21,223 nt of DNA from Betaproteobacteria bacterium UBA7395 (GTDB taxonomy: Bacteria > Pseudomonadota > Gammaproteobacteria > Burkholderiales > Rhodocyclaceae), in contig DKNF01000203.1 in the NCBI GenBank assembly GCA_002470165.1, positions 1-21,223 on the forward strand, written 5' to 3'. Shown here piece by piece: positions 1-8,484 of the stretch. The notes under the pieces were generated by a model. That model was not told the origin of the DNA. It was given only the letters and a program-made list of their open reading frames with translations, and made no database searches. The position numbers and the translations under genes were made by a program. Within the stretch, counting starts at the first letter, position 1, and every line of letters begins with the position of its first letter.

Positions 1-1170
<1,170 letters not shown>

Positions 1171-1188
1171 TCGCTCTTTTGAAAACCC

Positions 1189-1221
1189 GGGGTGGCAGGC
1201 CCGTCACCCCATCGTTCTTTT
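1189..1221 (+). promoter_or_regulatory. Hairpin plus T-run in the tuf–rpsJ spacer (weak terminator or attenuator)
   Basis: Bases 1189–1196 (GGGGTGGC) pair with 1203–1210 (GTCACCCC), with one G-U pair and a 6-nt loop. ATCG and then a T-rich run TTCTTTT (1215–1221) follow. The rpsJ ribosome-binding region (GGAAG, 1222–1226) comes directly after. The T-run is displaced four bases from the stem, so at most this is a partial terminator that lowers tuf read-through, or an RNA structure near the rpsJ start. Function is inferred. Confidence 0.4.
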
Positions 1222-1234
1222 GGAAGCCAAGAAA

Positions 1235-1546
1235 ATGCAAAGCCAGAAAATCCGTATCCGCCTGAAGGCCTTCGACTATCGCCTGATCGATCAATCCGCC
1301 CAGGAAATCGTCGAGACCGCCAAGCGCACCGGCGCCGTCGTTCGTGGTCCCGTGCCGCTGCCGACCCGCAAGCAGCGTTTCGACATCCTGCGTTCGCCGC
1401 ACGTCAACAAGGCTTCCCGTGATCAGCTCGAAATCCGCACGCACCTGCGTCTGATGGATATCGTCGATCCGACCGACAAGACCGTTGATGCGCTGATGAA
1501 GCTGGACCTTCCGGCTGGCGTCGACGTCGAAATCAAGTTGCAGTAA
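1235..1546 (+). CDS. rpsJ: 30S ribosomal protein S10 (uS10)
   Basis: uS10 is a small-subunit head protein. As NusE it also pairs with NusB in transcription antitermination. The 103-residue protein starts [19 protein letters not shown] and contains the conserved segment around [18 protein letters not shown], the usual length and layout. ATG at 1235 is chosen because the frame upstream runs back into tuf and has no family similarity; GGAAG at 1222–1226 serves as ribosome-binding site. It opens the S10 cluster but follows tuf by only 64 nt, so there is no room for the long L4-controlled S10 leader known from E. coli. Its last codons overlap the -35 region of a candidate promoter for rplC. Confidence 0.97.
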   Translation: MQSQKIRIRLKAFDYRLIDQSAQEIVETAKRTGAVVRGPVPLPTRKQRFDILRSPHVNKASRDQLEIRTHLRLMDIVDPTDKTVDALMKLDLPAGVDVEIKLQ

Positions 1547-1567
1547 TAGTAGTTCCGCGGTTATAAT
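1538..1567 (+). promoter_or_regulatory. Candidate sigma-70 promoter for rplC inside a hairpin
   Basis: TTGCAG (1538–1543, inside the end of rpsJ) lies 18 bp before a perfect TATAAT (1562–1567). The -10 sits within an inverted repeat, CCGCGG (1555–1560) / CCGCGG (1568–1573), whose loop is TTATAAT. A short TTTT follows at 1574–1577. The predicted start near 1574 gives a leader of about 82 nt. The GC-rich stretch right after the -10 looks like the discriminator of stringently controlled (ppGpp/DksA) promoters. The -35 matches the consensus at only three positions. No transcript evidence is available. Confidence 0.6.
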
Positions 1568-1583
1568 CCGCGGTTTTCGGGGG

Positions 1584-1638
1584 TGGCCGGCAACGGCTGC
1601 CCATTTGTTGTTTTACATCGACCGGCCAATCGCAGCCG
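1584..1638 (+). promoter_or_regulatory. Structured rplC leader with two interleaved helices
   Basis: Two perfect 7-bp complementarities interleave. TGGCCGG (1584–1590) pairs with CCGGCCA (1622–1628), and CGGCTGC (1594–1600) pairs with GCAGCCG (1632–1638). They either form a pseudoknot-like fold or act as alternatives. The last strand ends 5 nt before the Shine-Dalgarno GAGGAGA (1644–1650) of rplC. This position fits a translational autoregulation site for the S10 cluster, where L4 is the regulator in E. coli. The ligand and function here are inferred only. Confidence 0.4.
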
Positions 1639-1656
1639 GCGATGAGGAGAATAACC

Positions 1657-2295
1657 ATGAGTCTAGGCCTTGTTGGTCGCAAGGTTGGCATGACTCGCAT
1701 TTTTGCTGAGGATGGCGCGTCCATCCCGGTGACTGTGCTTGACGTGTCCAATAACCGCGTGACCCAAGTCAAAACGCCGGAGAACGACGGCTATGCAGCC
1801 GTTCAGGTCTCTTTCGGCCAGCGCCGTGCCTCGCGCGTTTCCAAGCCCCTGGCTGGCCATCTGGCCAAGGCAGGCGTGGAAGCCGGGCATGTGCTCAAGG
1901 AATTCCGTATCGATGCCGAGCAGCTCGCCTCTTTCAAGGCGGGTGACCAGGTTGCCGTTACCATCTTCGCCGAAGGGCAGAAGGTGGACGTCACCGGTAC
2001 CTCGATCGGTAAGGGTTTCCAGGGTGGCATCAAGCGCCACAACTTCAGTTCCAACCGTGCCTCCCACGGTAACTCGGTGTCGCACAACGCGCCGGGTTCG
2101 ATCGGTATGGCGCAGGATCCGGGTCGTGTTTTCCCGGGTAAGCGCATGGCGGGTCACCTGGGTGATGTGCAGTCCACGATGCAGGGTCTGACGATCGTTC
2201 GCGTTGATGCCGAACGTCAGCTGATTCTGGTCAAGGGTGCTGTTCCGGGTGCCAAGGGTTCCGACGTCGTCGTGCGTCCGGCAGTCAAGGCTTAA
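1657..2295 (+). CDS. rplC: 50S ribosomal protein L3 (uL3)
   Basis: uL3 is an early-assembling large-subunit protein whose long loop reaches toward the peptidyl-transferase centre. The 212-residue protein starts [20 protein letters not shown] and contains the loop segment [20 protein letters not shown]. Gln153 aligns with the E. coli Gln150 methylated by PrmB. ATG 1657 is preferred over the in-frame ATG at 1642 because the latter lies next to the Shine-Dalgarno GAGGAGA (1644–1650), which is correctly spaced for 1657. It follows a 110-nt spacer holding a promoter candidate and a folded leader, so a transcript probably starts here. rplD follows after 9 nt. Confidence 0.97.
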   Translation: MSLGLVGRKVGMTRIFAEDGASIPVTVLDVSNNRVTQVKTPENDGYAAVQVSFGQRRASRVSKPLAGHLAKAGVEAGHVLKEFRIDAEQLASFKAGDQVAVTIFAEGQKVDVTGTSIGKGFQGGIKRHNFSSNRASHGNSVSHNAPGSIGMAQDPGRVFPGKRMAGHLGDVQSTMQGLTIVRVDAERQLILVKGAVPGAKGSDVVVRPAVKA

Positions 2296-2304
2296 GGGGG
2301 CGAC

Positions 2305-2928
2305 ATGGAACTGAAGGTTATCAACGAACAAGGTCAGGAAGCAGCGAAGCTGCAAGCTTCCGACGTGCTGTTCGGTCGCGAATTCAACGAAGCGCTGGTG
2401 CACCAGATCGTCGTGGCCTACCAGGCCAACGCACGTTCGGGCGACAGCAAGCAGAAGGATCGCTCCGAAGTCCGTCACACCACCACCAAGCCGTGGCGCC
2501 AGAAGGGTACCGGTCGTGCCCGTTCCGGTTCCAATGGTTCGCCGCTGTGGCGCGGAGGCGGTCGGATTTTCCCGAACTCCCCGGACCAAAATTACTCCCA
2601 GAAGGTTAACAAGAAGATGTTCCGCGCCGGTATGGCTGCGATCCTCTCCGAGTTGGCCCGTCAGGATCGCCTGGTCGTGATTGACGATCTCGCGGTCGAC
2701 GCACCGAAGACCAAGCTGTTCTCGGCCAAGCTGAAGAACATGGGTCTGGACGGCAACCTGCTGGTCATCACCGACGAACTGAACGAGAACCTGTATCTGT
2801 CGTCGCGCAACCTGCCCAACGTTCTGGTGCTCGAAGCCCATGAAGCCGATCCGGTTTCGCTGGTCCGCTTCGCCAAGGTGCTGGTCACCAAGAACGCCGT
2901 GGCCAAGTTCGAGGAGATGTGGGGATGA
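2305..2928 (+). CDS. rplD: 50S ribosomal protein L4 (uL4)
   Basis: uL4 binds 23S rRNA and sends an extended loop into the peptide exit tunnel. In E. coli it also represses its own S10 operon. The 207-residue protein ([20 protein letters not shown]...) shows the basic tunnel loop between residues about 55 and 100, with [17 protein letters not shown] and [11 protein letters not shown]. Mutations in this loop give macrolide resistance in other bacteria. Shine-Dalgarno AGGGGG lies just upstream of the ATG. Its TGA stop overlaps the rplW start in an ATGA arrangement, indicating coupled translation. Confidence 0.97.
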   Translation: MELKVINEQGQEAAKLQASDVLFGREFNEALVHQIVVAYQANARSGDSKQKDRSEVRHTTTKPWRQKGTGRARSGSNGSPLWRGGGRIFPNSPDQNYSQKVNKKMFRAGMAAILSELARQDRLVVIDDLAVDAPKTKLFSAKLKNMGLDGNLLVITDELNENLYLSSRNLPNVLVLEAHEADPVSLVRFAKVLVTKNAVAKFEEMWG

Positions 2929-3227
2929 ACCAGGAACGTCTGATGCAGGTGCTGCTGGCACCGCAAATCTCCGAAAAGGCAACCTACGTTGCCGAGAAGA
3001 ACGAGCAGGTGATCTTCCGCGTTGCCACCGATGCAACCAAGCCGGAGATCAAGGCTGCAGTCGAGCTTCTGTTCAAGGTTGAAGTTGAGTCTGTCCAGGT
3101 CGCCAACGTCAAGGGCAAGGTCAAGCGCTTCAAGGGCGCGACCGGTCGCCGCAAGGGTTGGAAGAAGGCCTATGTCTGCCTCAAGGCCGGCCAGGAAATC
3201 AACTTCGTTGAAGGGGGTAACGCCTGA
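2925..3227 (+). CDS. rplW: 50S ribosomal protein L23 (uL23)
   Basis: uL23 sits at the exit of the peptide tunnel and forms the docking site for trigger factor and the signal recognition particle. The 100-residue protein ([20 protein letters not shown]...) has the typical RNA-binding segment around [21 protein letters not shown]. An in-frame GTG at 2919 would add two residues. ATG 2925 is chosen because GAGGAG (2911–2916) lies 8 nt upstream and the start overlaps the rplD stop by four bases. Its own TGA overlaps the rplB ATG by one base. Confidence 0.96.
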   Translation: MNQERLMQVLLAPQISEKATYVAEKNEQVIFRVATDATKPEIKAAVELLFKVEVESVQVANVKGKVKRFKGATGRRKGWKKAYVCLKAGQEINFVEGGNA

Positions 3228-4054
3228 TGGCTCTCGTTAAAGTCAAGCCGACTTCCCCCGGCCGTCGTGCCGTGGTTCAGGTCGTCAATGCCAATCTGCA
3301 CAAGGGCAAGCCGTTTGCCGGTCTGGTCGAAAGCCAGTCGAAGAACGCCGGCCGCAACAACAATGGTCGCATCACCGTGCGTCACCAGGGTGGCGGTCAC
3401 AAGCAGGCTTACCGTGTCATCGATTTCAAGCGCACCAAGGACGGCATCCCGGCCAAGGTCGAGCGTCTGGAATACGATCCGAACCGTACCGCCAACATCG
3501 CCCTGGTTTGCTACGCCGACGGCGAGCGCCGTTACATCATCGCCAACAAGGGCATGGTGGTCGGTCAGCAGATCATGAGCGGCTCCGAAGCTCCGATCAA
3601 GTCCGGGAATGCCCTGCCGATCCGGAACATTCCGGTCGGTACGACCATCTGCTGCGTCGAGATGCTGCCGGGCAAGGGTGCGCAAATCGCCCGTTCGGCT
3701 GGTACCTCGGTCCAGTTGCTGGCCCGTGAAGGCACCTACGCCCAGATCCGCCTCCGCTCCGGTGAAGTGCGCCGCGTTCACGTCGAATGCCGTGCCACCA
3801 TCGGTGAAGTCGGCAACGAAGAAAACAACCTGCGCAAGATCGGCAAGGCCGGTGCTCAGCGTTGGCGTGGTATTCGTCCGACCGTCCGTGGTACCGCGAT
3901 GAACCCGATCGATCACCCGCACGGTGGTGGTGAAGGCAAGACCGGTGAAGGCCGCGTGCCGGTTAACCCGTGGGGTCAACCGACCAAGGGTTACCGTACC
4001 CGCAGCAACAAGCGCACGAACAGCATGATCGTTCAGCGCCGTCATAAGCGTTAA
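3227..4054 (+). CDS. rplB: 50S ribosomal protein L2 (uL2)
   Basis: uL2 is one of the most conserved large-subunit proteins, needed for subunit joining and peptidyl transfer. The 275-residue protein has the N-terminal OB-like domain ([15 protein letters not shown]...), the SH3-like C-terminal domain, and the hallmark [18 protein letters not shown], including the functionally important histidine region, followed by a basic tail ending RRHKR. Its ATG overlaps the rplW stop (TGATG), so translation is coupled. rpsS follows after 10 nt. Confidence 0.98.
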   Translation: MALVKVKPTSPGRRAVVQVVNANLHKGKPFAGLVESQSKNAGRNNNGRITVRHQGGGHKQAYRVIDFKRTKDGIPAKVERLEYDPNRTANIALVCYADGERRYIIANKGMVVGQQIMSGSEAPIKSGNALPIRNIPVGTTICCVEMLPGKGAQIARSAGTSVQLLAREGTYAQIRLRSGEVRRVHVECRATIGEVGNEENNLRKIGKAGAQRWRGIRPTVRGTAMNPIDHPHGGGEGKTGEGRVPVNPWGQPTKGYRTRSNKRTNSMIVQRRHKR

Positions 4055-4064
4055 GGGGTAGGAA

Positions 4065-4340
4065 ATGGGACGTTCTCTCAAAAAGGGCCCGTTTGTTGAT
4101 GCGCACCTGATCGACAAGGTCGAAGCAGTCCGCGCCACCAACGACAAGCGCCCGATCAAGACCTGGTCGCGTCGTTCGACGATCCTCCCCGAGTTCATCG
4201 GCCTGACGATTGCGGTCCACAATGGCAAGCAGCATATCCCGGTGTTCGTCACCGAGAATATGGTCGGTCACAAGCTCGGCGAGTTCTCGCTGACCCGGAC
4301 GTTCAAGGGTCACACCGCCGGCAAGAAGGCCAAGAAGTAA
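4065..4340 (+). CDS. rpsS: 30S ribosomal protein S19 (uS19)
   Basis: uS19 lies in the head of the 30S subunit next to uS13 and contacts the large subunit and A-site tRNA region. The 91-residue protein starts [20 protein letters not shown] and has the conserved central segment [24 protein letters not shown] and the C-terminal [13 protein letters not shown], all at normal length. GGGGTAGGAA before the ATG supplies the ribosome-binding site. It lies in the S10 cluster between rplB and rplV with 9–10 nt gaps. Confidence 0.97.
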   Translation: MGRSLKKGPFVDAHLIDKVEAVRATNDKRPIKTWSRRSTILPEFIGLTIAVHNGKQHIPVFVTENMVGHKLGEFSLTRTFKGHTAGKKAKK

Positions 4341-4349
4341 GGAGCTGAC

Positions 4350-4679
4350 ATGGAAACTCGTGCAAGTTTGCGGGGCGTACGCCTCTCCGCGCAAAAGGGC
4401 CGCCTGGTTGCGGATCTGGTGCGTGGCAAGCCGGTTGGTCAGGCTCTCAACATCCTGGCTTTCAGCCCGACCAAGGGCGCCGGTATCATCAAGAAGGTTC
4501 TGGAGTCGGCCATCGCCAACGCCGAACATAACGATGGTGCCGATATCGACGAACTGACGGTGAAGACCATCTACGTCGAAAAAGGCATGGTGCTCAAGCG
4601 CTTCACCGCGCGCGCCAAGGGTCGTGGCAATCGGATCAGCAAGCCGACCTGCCACATCTATCTGACCGTTGGTAACTAA
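4350..4679 (+). CDS. rplV: 50S ribosomal protein L22 (uL22)
   Basis: uL22 binds 23S rRNA, and its long beta-hairpin lines the peptide exit tunnel, where it takes part in macrolide sensitivity and nascent-chain sensing. The 109-residue protein ([20 protein letters not shown]...) contains the hairpin region around [20 protein letters not shown] and the conserved end THIYLTV-like (here CHIYLTVGN). AAGGAG in front of the ATG is a good Shine-Dalgarno. It is tightly packed between rpsS and rpsC. Confidence 0.97.
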   Translation: METRASLRGVRLSAQKGRLVADLVRGKPVGQALNILAFSPTKGAGIIKKVLESAIANAEHNDGADIDELTVKTIYVEKGMVLKRFTARAKGRGNRISKPTCHIYLTVGN

Positions 4680-4688
4680 GGAAGAGCC

Positions 4689-5474
4689 ATGGGACAGAAA
4701 ATTCATCCGACTGGCTTCCGTCTGGCCGTCACCAAGAACTGGAGTTCGCGTTGGTTCGCCAACAGCAAGGACTTCCCCGGTATGCTGCAGGAAGACGTCA
4801 AGGTTCGTGAGTACCTGAAGCGTAAGCTGGCGCATGCCTCCGTGGGTCGCGTCACCATCGAGCGTCCGGCGAAGAACGCCCGCGTCACCGTTTACTCCGC
4901 CCGTCCGGGCGTGGTCATCGGCAAGAAGGGCGAGGACATCGAAACCCTGCGTACGGATCTTCAGCGCATCATGGGCGTTCCCGTCCATGTGTCGATCGAA
5001 GAAATCCGCAAGCCGGAAATCGATGCCCAGCTGATCGCCGACTCGATCGCCCAGCAGCTCGAAAAGCGCATCATGTTCCGTCGCGCCATGAAGCGTGCGA
5101 TGCAGAACGCCATGCGCCTCGGTGCCCAGGGCATCAAGGTGATGAGCGCCGGTCGTCTGAACGGTGCCGAAATCGCCCGTAGCGAATGGTATCGCGAAGG
5201 TCGTGTGCCCCTGCACACCCTGCGCGCCGACATCGACTACGCAACCTCGGAAGCGCTGACCACGTACGGCATCATCGGTATCAAGGTCTGGGTTTACAAG
5301 GGCGACATGCTCGATCGTAACGAGCAGCCGGTGGCTGAAGAGCCGACTGCTGAAGAGCGTCGTCCGCGTCGTGCACCGGGCAAGCCTGAGGGCGACAAGC
5401 CCCGCACCCGTACGGTCAAGAAGGCCGACGGTGCTGGCGAGCCGGCCAAGCGCGTCAGAAAGGCAGGTGCTTAA
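4689..5474 (+). CDS. rpsC: 30S ribosomal protein S3 (uS3) with charged C-terminal extension
   Basis: uS3 forms part of the mRNA entry channel and has ribosomal helicase activity together with uS4 and uS5. The protein has the N-terminal [12 protein letters not shown], a type-2 KH domain with the GxxG loop GKKG at residues 78–81, and the conserved C-terminal beta domain up to about residue 213. With 261 residues it is longer than the 233 of E. coli. The surplus is a Lys/Arg/Glu-rich tail from about residue 214 ([20 protein letters not shown]...), probably disordered and RNA-binding, a form common in betaproteobacteria. AAGGAAGAG precedes the ATG. The rplP start follows the stop by only 2 nt. 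Confidence 0.97.
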   Translation: MGQKIHPTGFRLAVTKNWSSRWFANSKDFPGMLQEDVKVREYLKRKLAHASVGRVTIERPAKNARVTVYSARPGVVIGKKGEDIETLRTDLQRIMGVPVHVSIEEIRKPEIDAQLIADSIAQQLEKRIMFRRAMKRAMQNAMRLGAQGIKVMSAGRLNGAEIARSEWYREGRVPLHTLRADIDYATSEALTTYGIIGIKVWVYKGDMLDRNEQPVAEEPTAEERRPRRAPGKPEGDKPRTRTVKKADGAGEPAKRVRKAGA

Positions 5475-5476
5475 TC

Positions 5477-5890
5477 ATGTTGCAACCTAATCGTCGCAAG
5501 TTCCGCAAGGAGCACAAGGGACGCAATGAAGGTCTGGCCACCCGCGGCACCAAGGTGTCGTTCGGTGAGTGGGGCCTCAAGGCGACCGGTCGTGGTCGTC
5601 TGACCGCGCGACAAATCGAAGCCGCTCGTCGTGCGATGACCCGCCATATCAAGCGGGGCGGTCGCATCTGGATCCGTATCTTCCCGGACAAGCCGATTTC
5701 CAAGAAGCCGGCGGAAGTTCGTATGGGTAACGGTAAGGGTAACCCGGAGTACTGGGTTGCCGAAATCCAGCCGGGCAAGGTCCTGTACGAAATGGACGGT
5801 GTCAATGAAGCGCTGGCCCGCGAGGCGTTTGCCCTTGCCGCTGCCAAGCTGCCGATCGCCACCACCTTCGTGACTCGTCATCTGGGGTAA
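5477..5890 (+). CDS. rplP: 50S ribosomal protein L16 (uL16)
   Basis: uL16 is a late-assembling large-subunit protein next to the A-site tRNA elbow. The 137-residue protein ([20 protein letters not shown]...) contains the conserved loop [15 protein letters not shown]. Arg82 corresponds to E. coli Arg81, which is hydroxylated by the 2-oxoglutarate oxygenase RoxA/YcfD. The C-terminal [19 protein letters not shown] is typical. The start follows the rpsC stop by 2 nt, so translation probably re-initiates. Confidence 0.97.
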   Translation: MLQPNRRKFRKEHKGRNEGLATRGTKVSFGEWGLKATGRGRLTARQIEAARRAMTRHIKRGGRIWIRIFPDKPISKKPAEVRMGNGKGNPEYWVAEIQPGKVLYEMDGVNEALAREAFALAAAKLPIATTFVTRHLG

Positions 5891-5892
5891 TC

Positions 5893-6087
5893 ATGAAAGC
5901 TAGTGAACTGAGAACCAAGAGCGTGGACGAGCTCAAGACGGAATTGCTGGAACTGCTGAAGGCACAATTCGGTCTGCGCATGCAGATCGCCACGCAGCAG
6001 CTGTCCAACACCAGCCAAATGTCCAAGGTTCGTCGCGACATCGCTCGCGTGCGTACCCTCATCCGTGAAAAGGCGGTGCAGCAATGA
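5893..6087 (+). CDS. rpmC: 50S ribosomal protein L29 (uL29)
   Basis: uL29 is a small helical-hairpin protein near the peptide exit site beside uL23. The 64-residue sequence [20 protein letters not shown]... shows two helices and the conserved [20 protein letters not shown] region, at normal length. Its ATG lies 2 nt after the rplP stop, and its TGA overlaps the rpsQ ATG (ATGA), so it is translationally coupled on both sides. Confidence 0.96.
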   Translation: MKASELRTKSVDELKTELLELLKAQFGLRMQIATQQLSNTSQMSKVRRDIARVRTLIREKAVQQ

Positions 6088-6350
6088 GCGAAACCACCAG
6101 CATCAAGCGTACGCTGATCGGCCGTGTCGTCAGCGACAAGATGGAAAAGACGGTTACCGTCCTGGTCGAACGGAAGGTCAAGCACCCGATGTACGGCAAG
6201 GTCATCGTCCGTTCCAAGAAGTATGCGGCGCACGACGAAGGCAGCATTGCCAAGGCGGGCGACCTGGTCGAAATCGTCGAAACCCGTCCGGTTTCGAAGA
6301 CCAAGGCCTGGGCCGTAACCAGCGTTCTGGAAAAAGCCATCATCGTTTGA
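6084..6350 (+). CDS. rpsQ: 30S ribosomal protein S17 (uS17)
   Basis: uS17 is an OB-fold protein that binds the 5' domain of 16S rRNA early in assembly. The 88-residue protein ([20 protein letters not shown]...) carries the family features [19 protein letters not shown] and [18 protein letters not shown]. The start overlaps the rpmC stop by four bases. It is the last gene of the S10 part. A 150-nt spacer with a terminator/promoter signal follows before rplN. Confidence 0.97.
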   Translation: MSETTSIKRTLIGRVVSDKMEKTVTVLVERKVKHPMYGKVIVRSKKYAAHDEGSIAKAGDLVEIVETRPVSKTKAWAVTSVLEKAIIV

Positions 6351-6369
6351 TGTAATTTTTTTCAGGTAC

Positions 6370-6399
6370 TTGCGCATTCAGTAAAGAAGCCGGTATAAT
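6370..6399 (+). promoter_or_regulatory. Candidate promoter for rplN (spc part) with -10 in a hairpin loop
   Basis: TTGCGC (6370–6375) is followed after 18 bp by a perfect TATAAT (6394–6399). The -10 hexamer is exactly the loop of an 11-bp inverted repeat (6383–6393 / 6400–6410). Predicted initiation near 6406 would leave about 95 nt of leader before rplN. The GC-rich CCGGC directly after the -10 resembles a stringent-response discriminator. Layout and 18-bp spacer match the candidate before rplC. The -35 is weak (TTG only), and activity has not been shown. Confidence 0.6.
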
Positions 6400-6413
6400 C
6401 CGGCTTCTTTTTT
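6383..6413 (+). terminator. Intrinsic terminator after rpsQ
   Basis: AAAGAAGCCGG (6383–6393) and CCGGCTTCTTT (6400–6410) form a perfect 11-bp stem with a 6-nt loop TATAAT. The RNA ends in a run of six U (6408–6413). This is a classic rho-independent terminator for transcripts arriving from the S10 part. Some read-through is possible, since the order S10–spc is kept. The loop doubles as the -10 of the candidate rplN promoter. Confidence 0.7.
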
Positions 6414-6417
6414 GCGA

Positions 6418-6479
6418 GCACGCCTTCGTGCCGCAAATTTGTTCGACCCGTACGGGTTCCAAGACTGACCGCGCAGCGG
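6418..6479 (+). promoter_or_regulatory. Small hairpins in the rplN leader
   Basis: Three short helices follow one another in the predicted rplN leader: GCACG/CGTGC (6418–6422 / 6427–6431), GACCC/GGGTT (6445–6449 / 6454–6458, one G-U) and CCGC/GCGG (6469–6472 / 6476–6479). The Shine-Dalgarno GGAG is at 6488–6491, nine bases before the rplN ATG. A regulatory role is possible, but the helices are short and could be chance. Confidence 0.25.
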
Positions 6480-6500
6480 ATTAAGTTGGAGTTTATTTAA

Positions 6501-6869
6501 ATGATTCAGATGCAGACGACGCTGGACGTCGCCGATAACACCGGCGCCCGTTCAGTTATGTGTATCAAGGTGCTTGGCGGCTCCAAGCGCCGTTACGCCG
6601 GTATTGGCGACATCATCAAGGTCAGCATCAAGGATGCTGCCCCGCGTGGTCGGGTCAAGAAGGGTGACGTTTACAATGCCGTGGTGGTTCGTACCGCCAA
6701 GGGTGTTCGTCGTCCCGATGGCTCGCTGGTGCGCTTTGATGGCAATGCCGCGGTTCTTCTCAACAACAAGCTCGAGCCGATCGGCACGCGCATCTTTGGC
6801 CCGGTGACCCGCGAACTGCGTACCGAGCGTTTCATGAAGATCGTGTCCCTGGCGCCTGAAGTGCTGTAA
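6501..6869 (+). CDS. rplN: 50S ribosomal protein L14 (uL14)
   Basis: uL14 is a beta-barrel protein at the subunit interface that forms bridges to 16S rRNA and is the binding site of silencing factor RsfS. The 122-residue protein starts [20 protein letters not shown] and contains [20 protein letters not shown] and [17 protein letters not shown] as expected. ATG 6501 with GGAG at 6488–6491 is preferred over the next ATG three codons on. It is the first gene of the spc part, behind its own promoter candidate. Confidence 0.98.
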   Translation: MIQMQTTLDVADNTGARSVMCIKVLGGSKRRYAGIGDIIKVSIKDAAPRGRVKKGDVYNAVVVRTAKGVRRPDGSLVRFDGNAAVLLNNKLEPIGTRIFGPVTRELRTERFMKIVSLAPEVL

Positions 6870-6879
6870 GGAGAGGGCA

Positions 6880-7197
6880 ATGGAAAAGATTCGCAAGGGC
6901 GACGAAGTCGTCGTCATCACCGGCAAGGACAAGGGTAAGCGCGGCACCGTGCTGGCTCGTGTCGATGCCGACCACGTGCTGGTCGAGGGTGTCAATCGCG
7001 CCAAGAAGCACGTCAAGCCGAACCCGATCAAGGGTGTTCAGGGTGGCATCGTCGACAAGGACATGCCGATCCATATCTCCAATGTTGCGCTGTTCAATCC
7101 GGCGACCAAGAAGGCCGACCGCGTTGGCATCAAGGCGCTTGAAGATGGTCGCAAGGTTCGCGTGTTCAAGTCGAACGGCGAACTGGTGAACGCATAA
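6880..7197 (+). CDS. rplX: 50S ribosomal protein L24 (uL24)
   Basis: uL24 is one of the two initiator proteins of 50S assembly and binds the 5' end of 23S rRNA. The 105-residue protein shows the N-terminal KOW motif ([20 protein letters not shown]), the loop [13 protein letters not shown] and the conserved [26 protein letters not shown] stands before the ATG. It lies 10 nt after rplN and 9 nt before rplE. Confidence 0.97.
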   Translation: MEKIRKGDEVVVITGKDKGKRGTVLARVDADHVLVEGVNRAKKHVKPNPIKGVQGGIVDKDMPIHISNVALFNPATKKADRVGIKALEDGRKVRVFKSNGELVNA

Positions 7198-7206
7198 GGG
7201 GTAGTC

Positions 7207-7746
7207 ATGGCGCGTTTGCAACAGTTTTACAAGGAAACCGTCGTCGGTGAGCTGACCAAGCAGTTTGGTTACAAGTCCGTGATGGAAGTGCCGCGTATCA
7301 CCAAGATCACCCTGAACATGGGTGTGGGTGAGGCGGTTGCCGACAAGAAGGTTCTCGAGAACGCCGTCGGCGACATGCAGAAGATTGCTGGTCAGAAGCC
7401 GGTTACCACCAAGGCTCGTACCTCGATCGCCGGTTTCAAGATTCGTGACGGCTACCCGATCGGCTGCATGGTTACCCTGCGCGGTCCGCGCATGTACGAA
7501 TTCTTCGACCGCCTGGTCACCATCGCGCTGCCGCGCGTTCGTGACTTCCGTGGTGTTGCCGGCAAGGGTTTCGACGGCCAGGGCAACTACAACATGGGTG
7601 TCAAAGAGCAGATCATTTTCCCGGAAATCGAATACGACAAGATCGATGCGCTCCGTGGTATGAACATCAGCATCACGACGACCGCGAAGACCGATGCAGA
7701 GGCCAAGGCCCTGCTCGCCGCGTTCAAGTTCCCGTTCAAGAATTGA
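7207..7746 (+). CDS. rplE: 50S ribosomal protein L5 (uL5)
   Basis: uL5 carries 5S rRNA with uL18 into the central protuberance and contacts P-site tRNA. The 179-residue protein ([20 protein letters not shown]...) has the conserved [12 protein letters not shown], the loop [19 protein letters not shown] and the end [20 protein letters not shown]. In E. coli the S8 repressor site covers the rplE start. Here the 9-nt gap to rplX shows no obvious comparable hairpin. The length is typical. Confidence 0.97.
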   Translation: MARLQQFYKETVVGELTKQFGYKSVMEVPRITKITLNMGVGEAVADKKVLENAVGDMQKIAGQKPVTTKARTSIAGFKIRDGYPIGCMVTLRGPRMYEFFDRLVTIALPRVRDFRGVAGKGFDGQGNYNMGVKEQIIFPEIEYDKIDALRGMNISITTTAKTDAEAKALLAAFKFPFKN

Positions 7747-7753
7747 GGCAATC

Positions 7754-8059
7754 ATGGCAAAACTTGCTCTGATCAACCGTGAAGAGAAGCGCCGCAAGAT
7801 GGTGGCGCAGTATGCGAAGAAGCGTGCTGCCCTTGAGGCGATCATCAACAACGTGAGCCTGTCTGACGAGGAGCGTTATGAAGCTCGTCTGAAGCTGCAG
7901 GCCCTGCCCCGCAACGCCAGCCCGTCCCGTCTGCGCAATCGCTGCCAGCTGACCGGTCGTCCGCGTGGCGTGTTCCGTAAATTCGGTCTGTGCCGTCACA
8001 AGGTCCGCGAACTTGCCTTCAATGGCGAGATCCCGGGCGTTGTCAAGGCCAGCTGGTAA
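7754..8059 (+). CDS. rpsN: 30S ribosomal protein S14 (uS14), zinc-free type
   Basis: uS14 is a head protein of the 30S subunit. The 101-residue form [20 protein letters not shown]... is the long type lacking the CxxC zinc motifs of the short form. Only scattered cysteines occur ([20 protein letters not shown]), with the usual C-terminal KASW. ATG 7754 is chosen because it gives the family N-terminus and follows the rplE stop by 7 nt. The frame further upstream overlaps rplE in another frame and has no similarity. Confidence 0.97.
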   Translation: MAKLALINREEKRRKMVAQYAKKRAALEAIINNVSLSDEERYEARLKLQALPRNASPSRLRNRCQLTGRPRGVFRKFGLCRHKVRELAFNGEIPGVVKASW

Positions 8060-8073
8060 TAGGAGATACAGAA

Positions 8074-8472
8074 ATGGCTATGAGCGATCCGATCGCGGAC
8101 ATGCTGACCCGCATCCGCAACGCCCAGCTCGCCGAAAAGGCGTCTGTGTCCATGCCGTCGTCCAAGCTCAAGGTGGCTATCGCTGCCGTGCTCAAGGACG
8201 AAGGTTACGTCGAAGAATTTGCCGTTCGTCAGTCCGACGATGGCAAGGCCAACCTTGAAATTGCGCTGAAGTACTACGCCGGTCGTCCGGTCATCGAGCG
8301 CATCGAGCGTGTGTCCAAGCCTGGTCTGCGCATCTACAAGGGCGCCGAGGACATTCCGCGCGTCATGAACGGTCTGGGTGTGGCTATCGTTTCCACCCCC
8401 AAGGGTGTGATGACCGACCGCAAGGCGCGCGCTTCCCGTGTCGGGGGCGAAGTCCTCTGCATCGTGGCATAA
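8074..8472 (+). CDS. rpsH: 30S ribosomal protein S8 (uS8)
   Basis: uS8 binds the central domain of 16S rRNA and represses the spc operon in E. coli. The 132-residue protein ([20 protein letters not shown]...) has the typical N-terminal domain and the C-terminal motif [14 protein letters not shown] (here [20 protein letters not shown]) and [18 protein letters not shown] at 8061–8065 is 8 nt from ATG 8074, so this start is preferred over the ATG two codons on. The upstream open frame overlaps rpsN and is not used. Confidence 0.97.
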   Translation: MAMSDPIADMLTRIRNAQLAEKASVSMPSSKLKVAIAAVLKDEGYVEEFAVRQSDDGKANLEIALKYYAGRPVIERIERVSKPGLRIYKGAEDIPRVMNGLGVAIVSTPKGVMTDRKARASRVGGEVLCIVA

Positions 8473-8484
8473 GGAGCGAAGCAA

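Noticed and set aside
1642..1656. Upstream ATG of rplC at 1642
   Set aside because: It overlaps the Shine-Dalgarno region and adds MRRIT, which is not part of the L3 family N-terminus.
1663..3036. 457-codon open frame on the - strand over rplC/rplD/rplW
   Set aside because: It is the shadow of strongly codon-biased ribosomal genes, has no similarity to a known family and would cover three certain genes.
7190..7210. S8-type repressor site at the rplE start as in E. coli
   Set aside because: The spacer is 9 nt and no suitable bulged hairpin is visible there; E. coli-like spc regulation cannot be supported.
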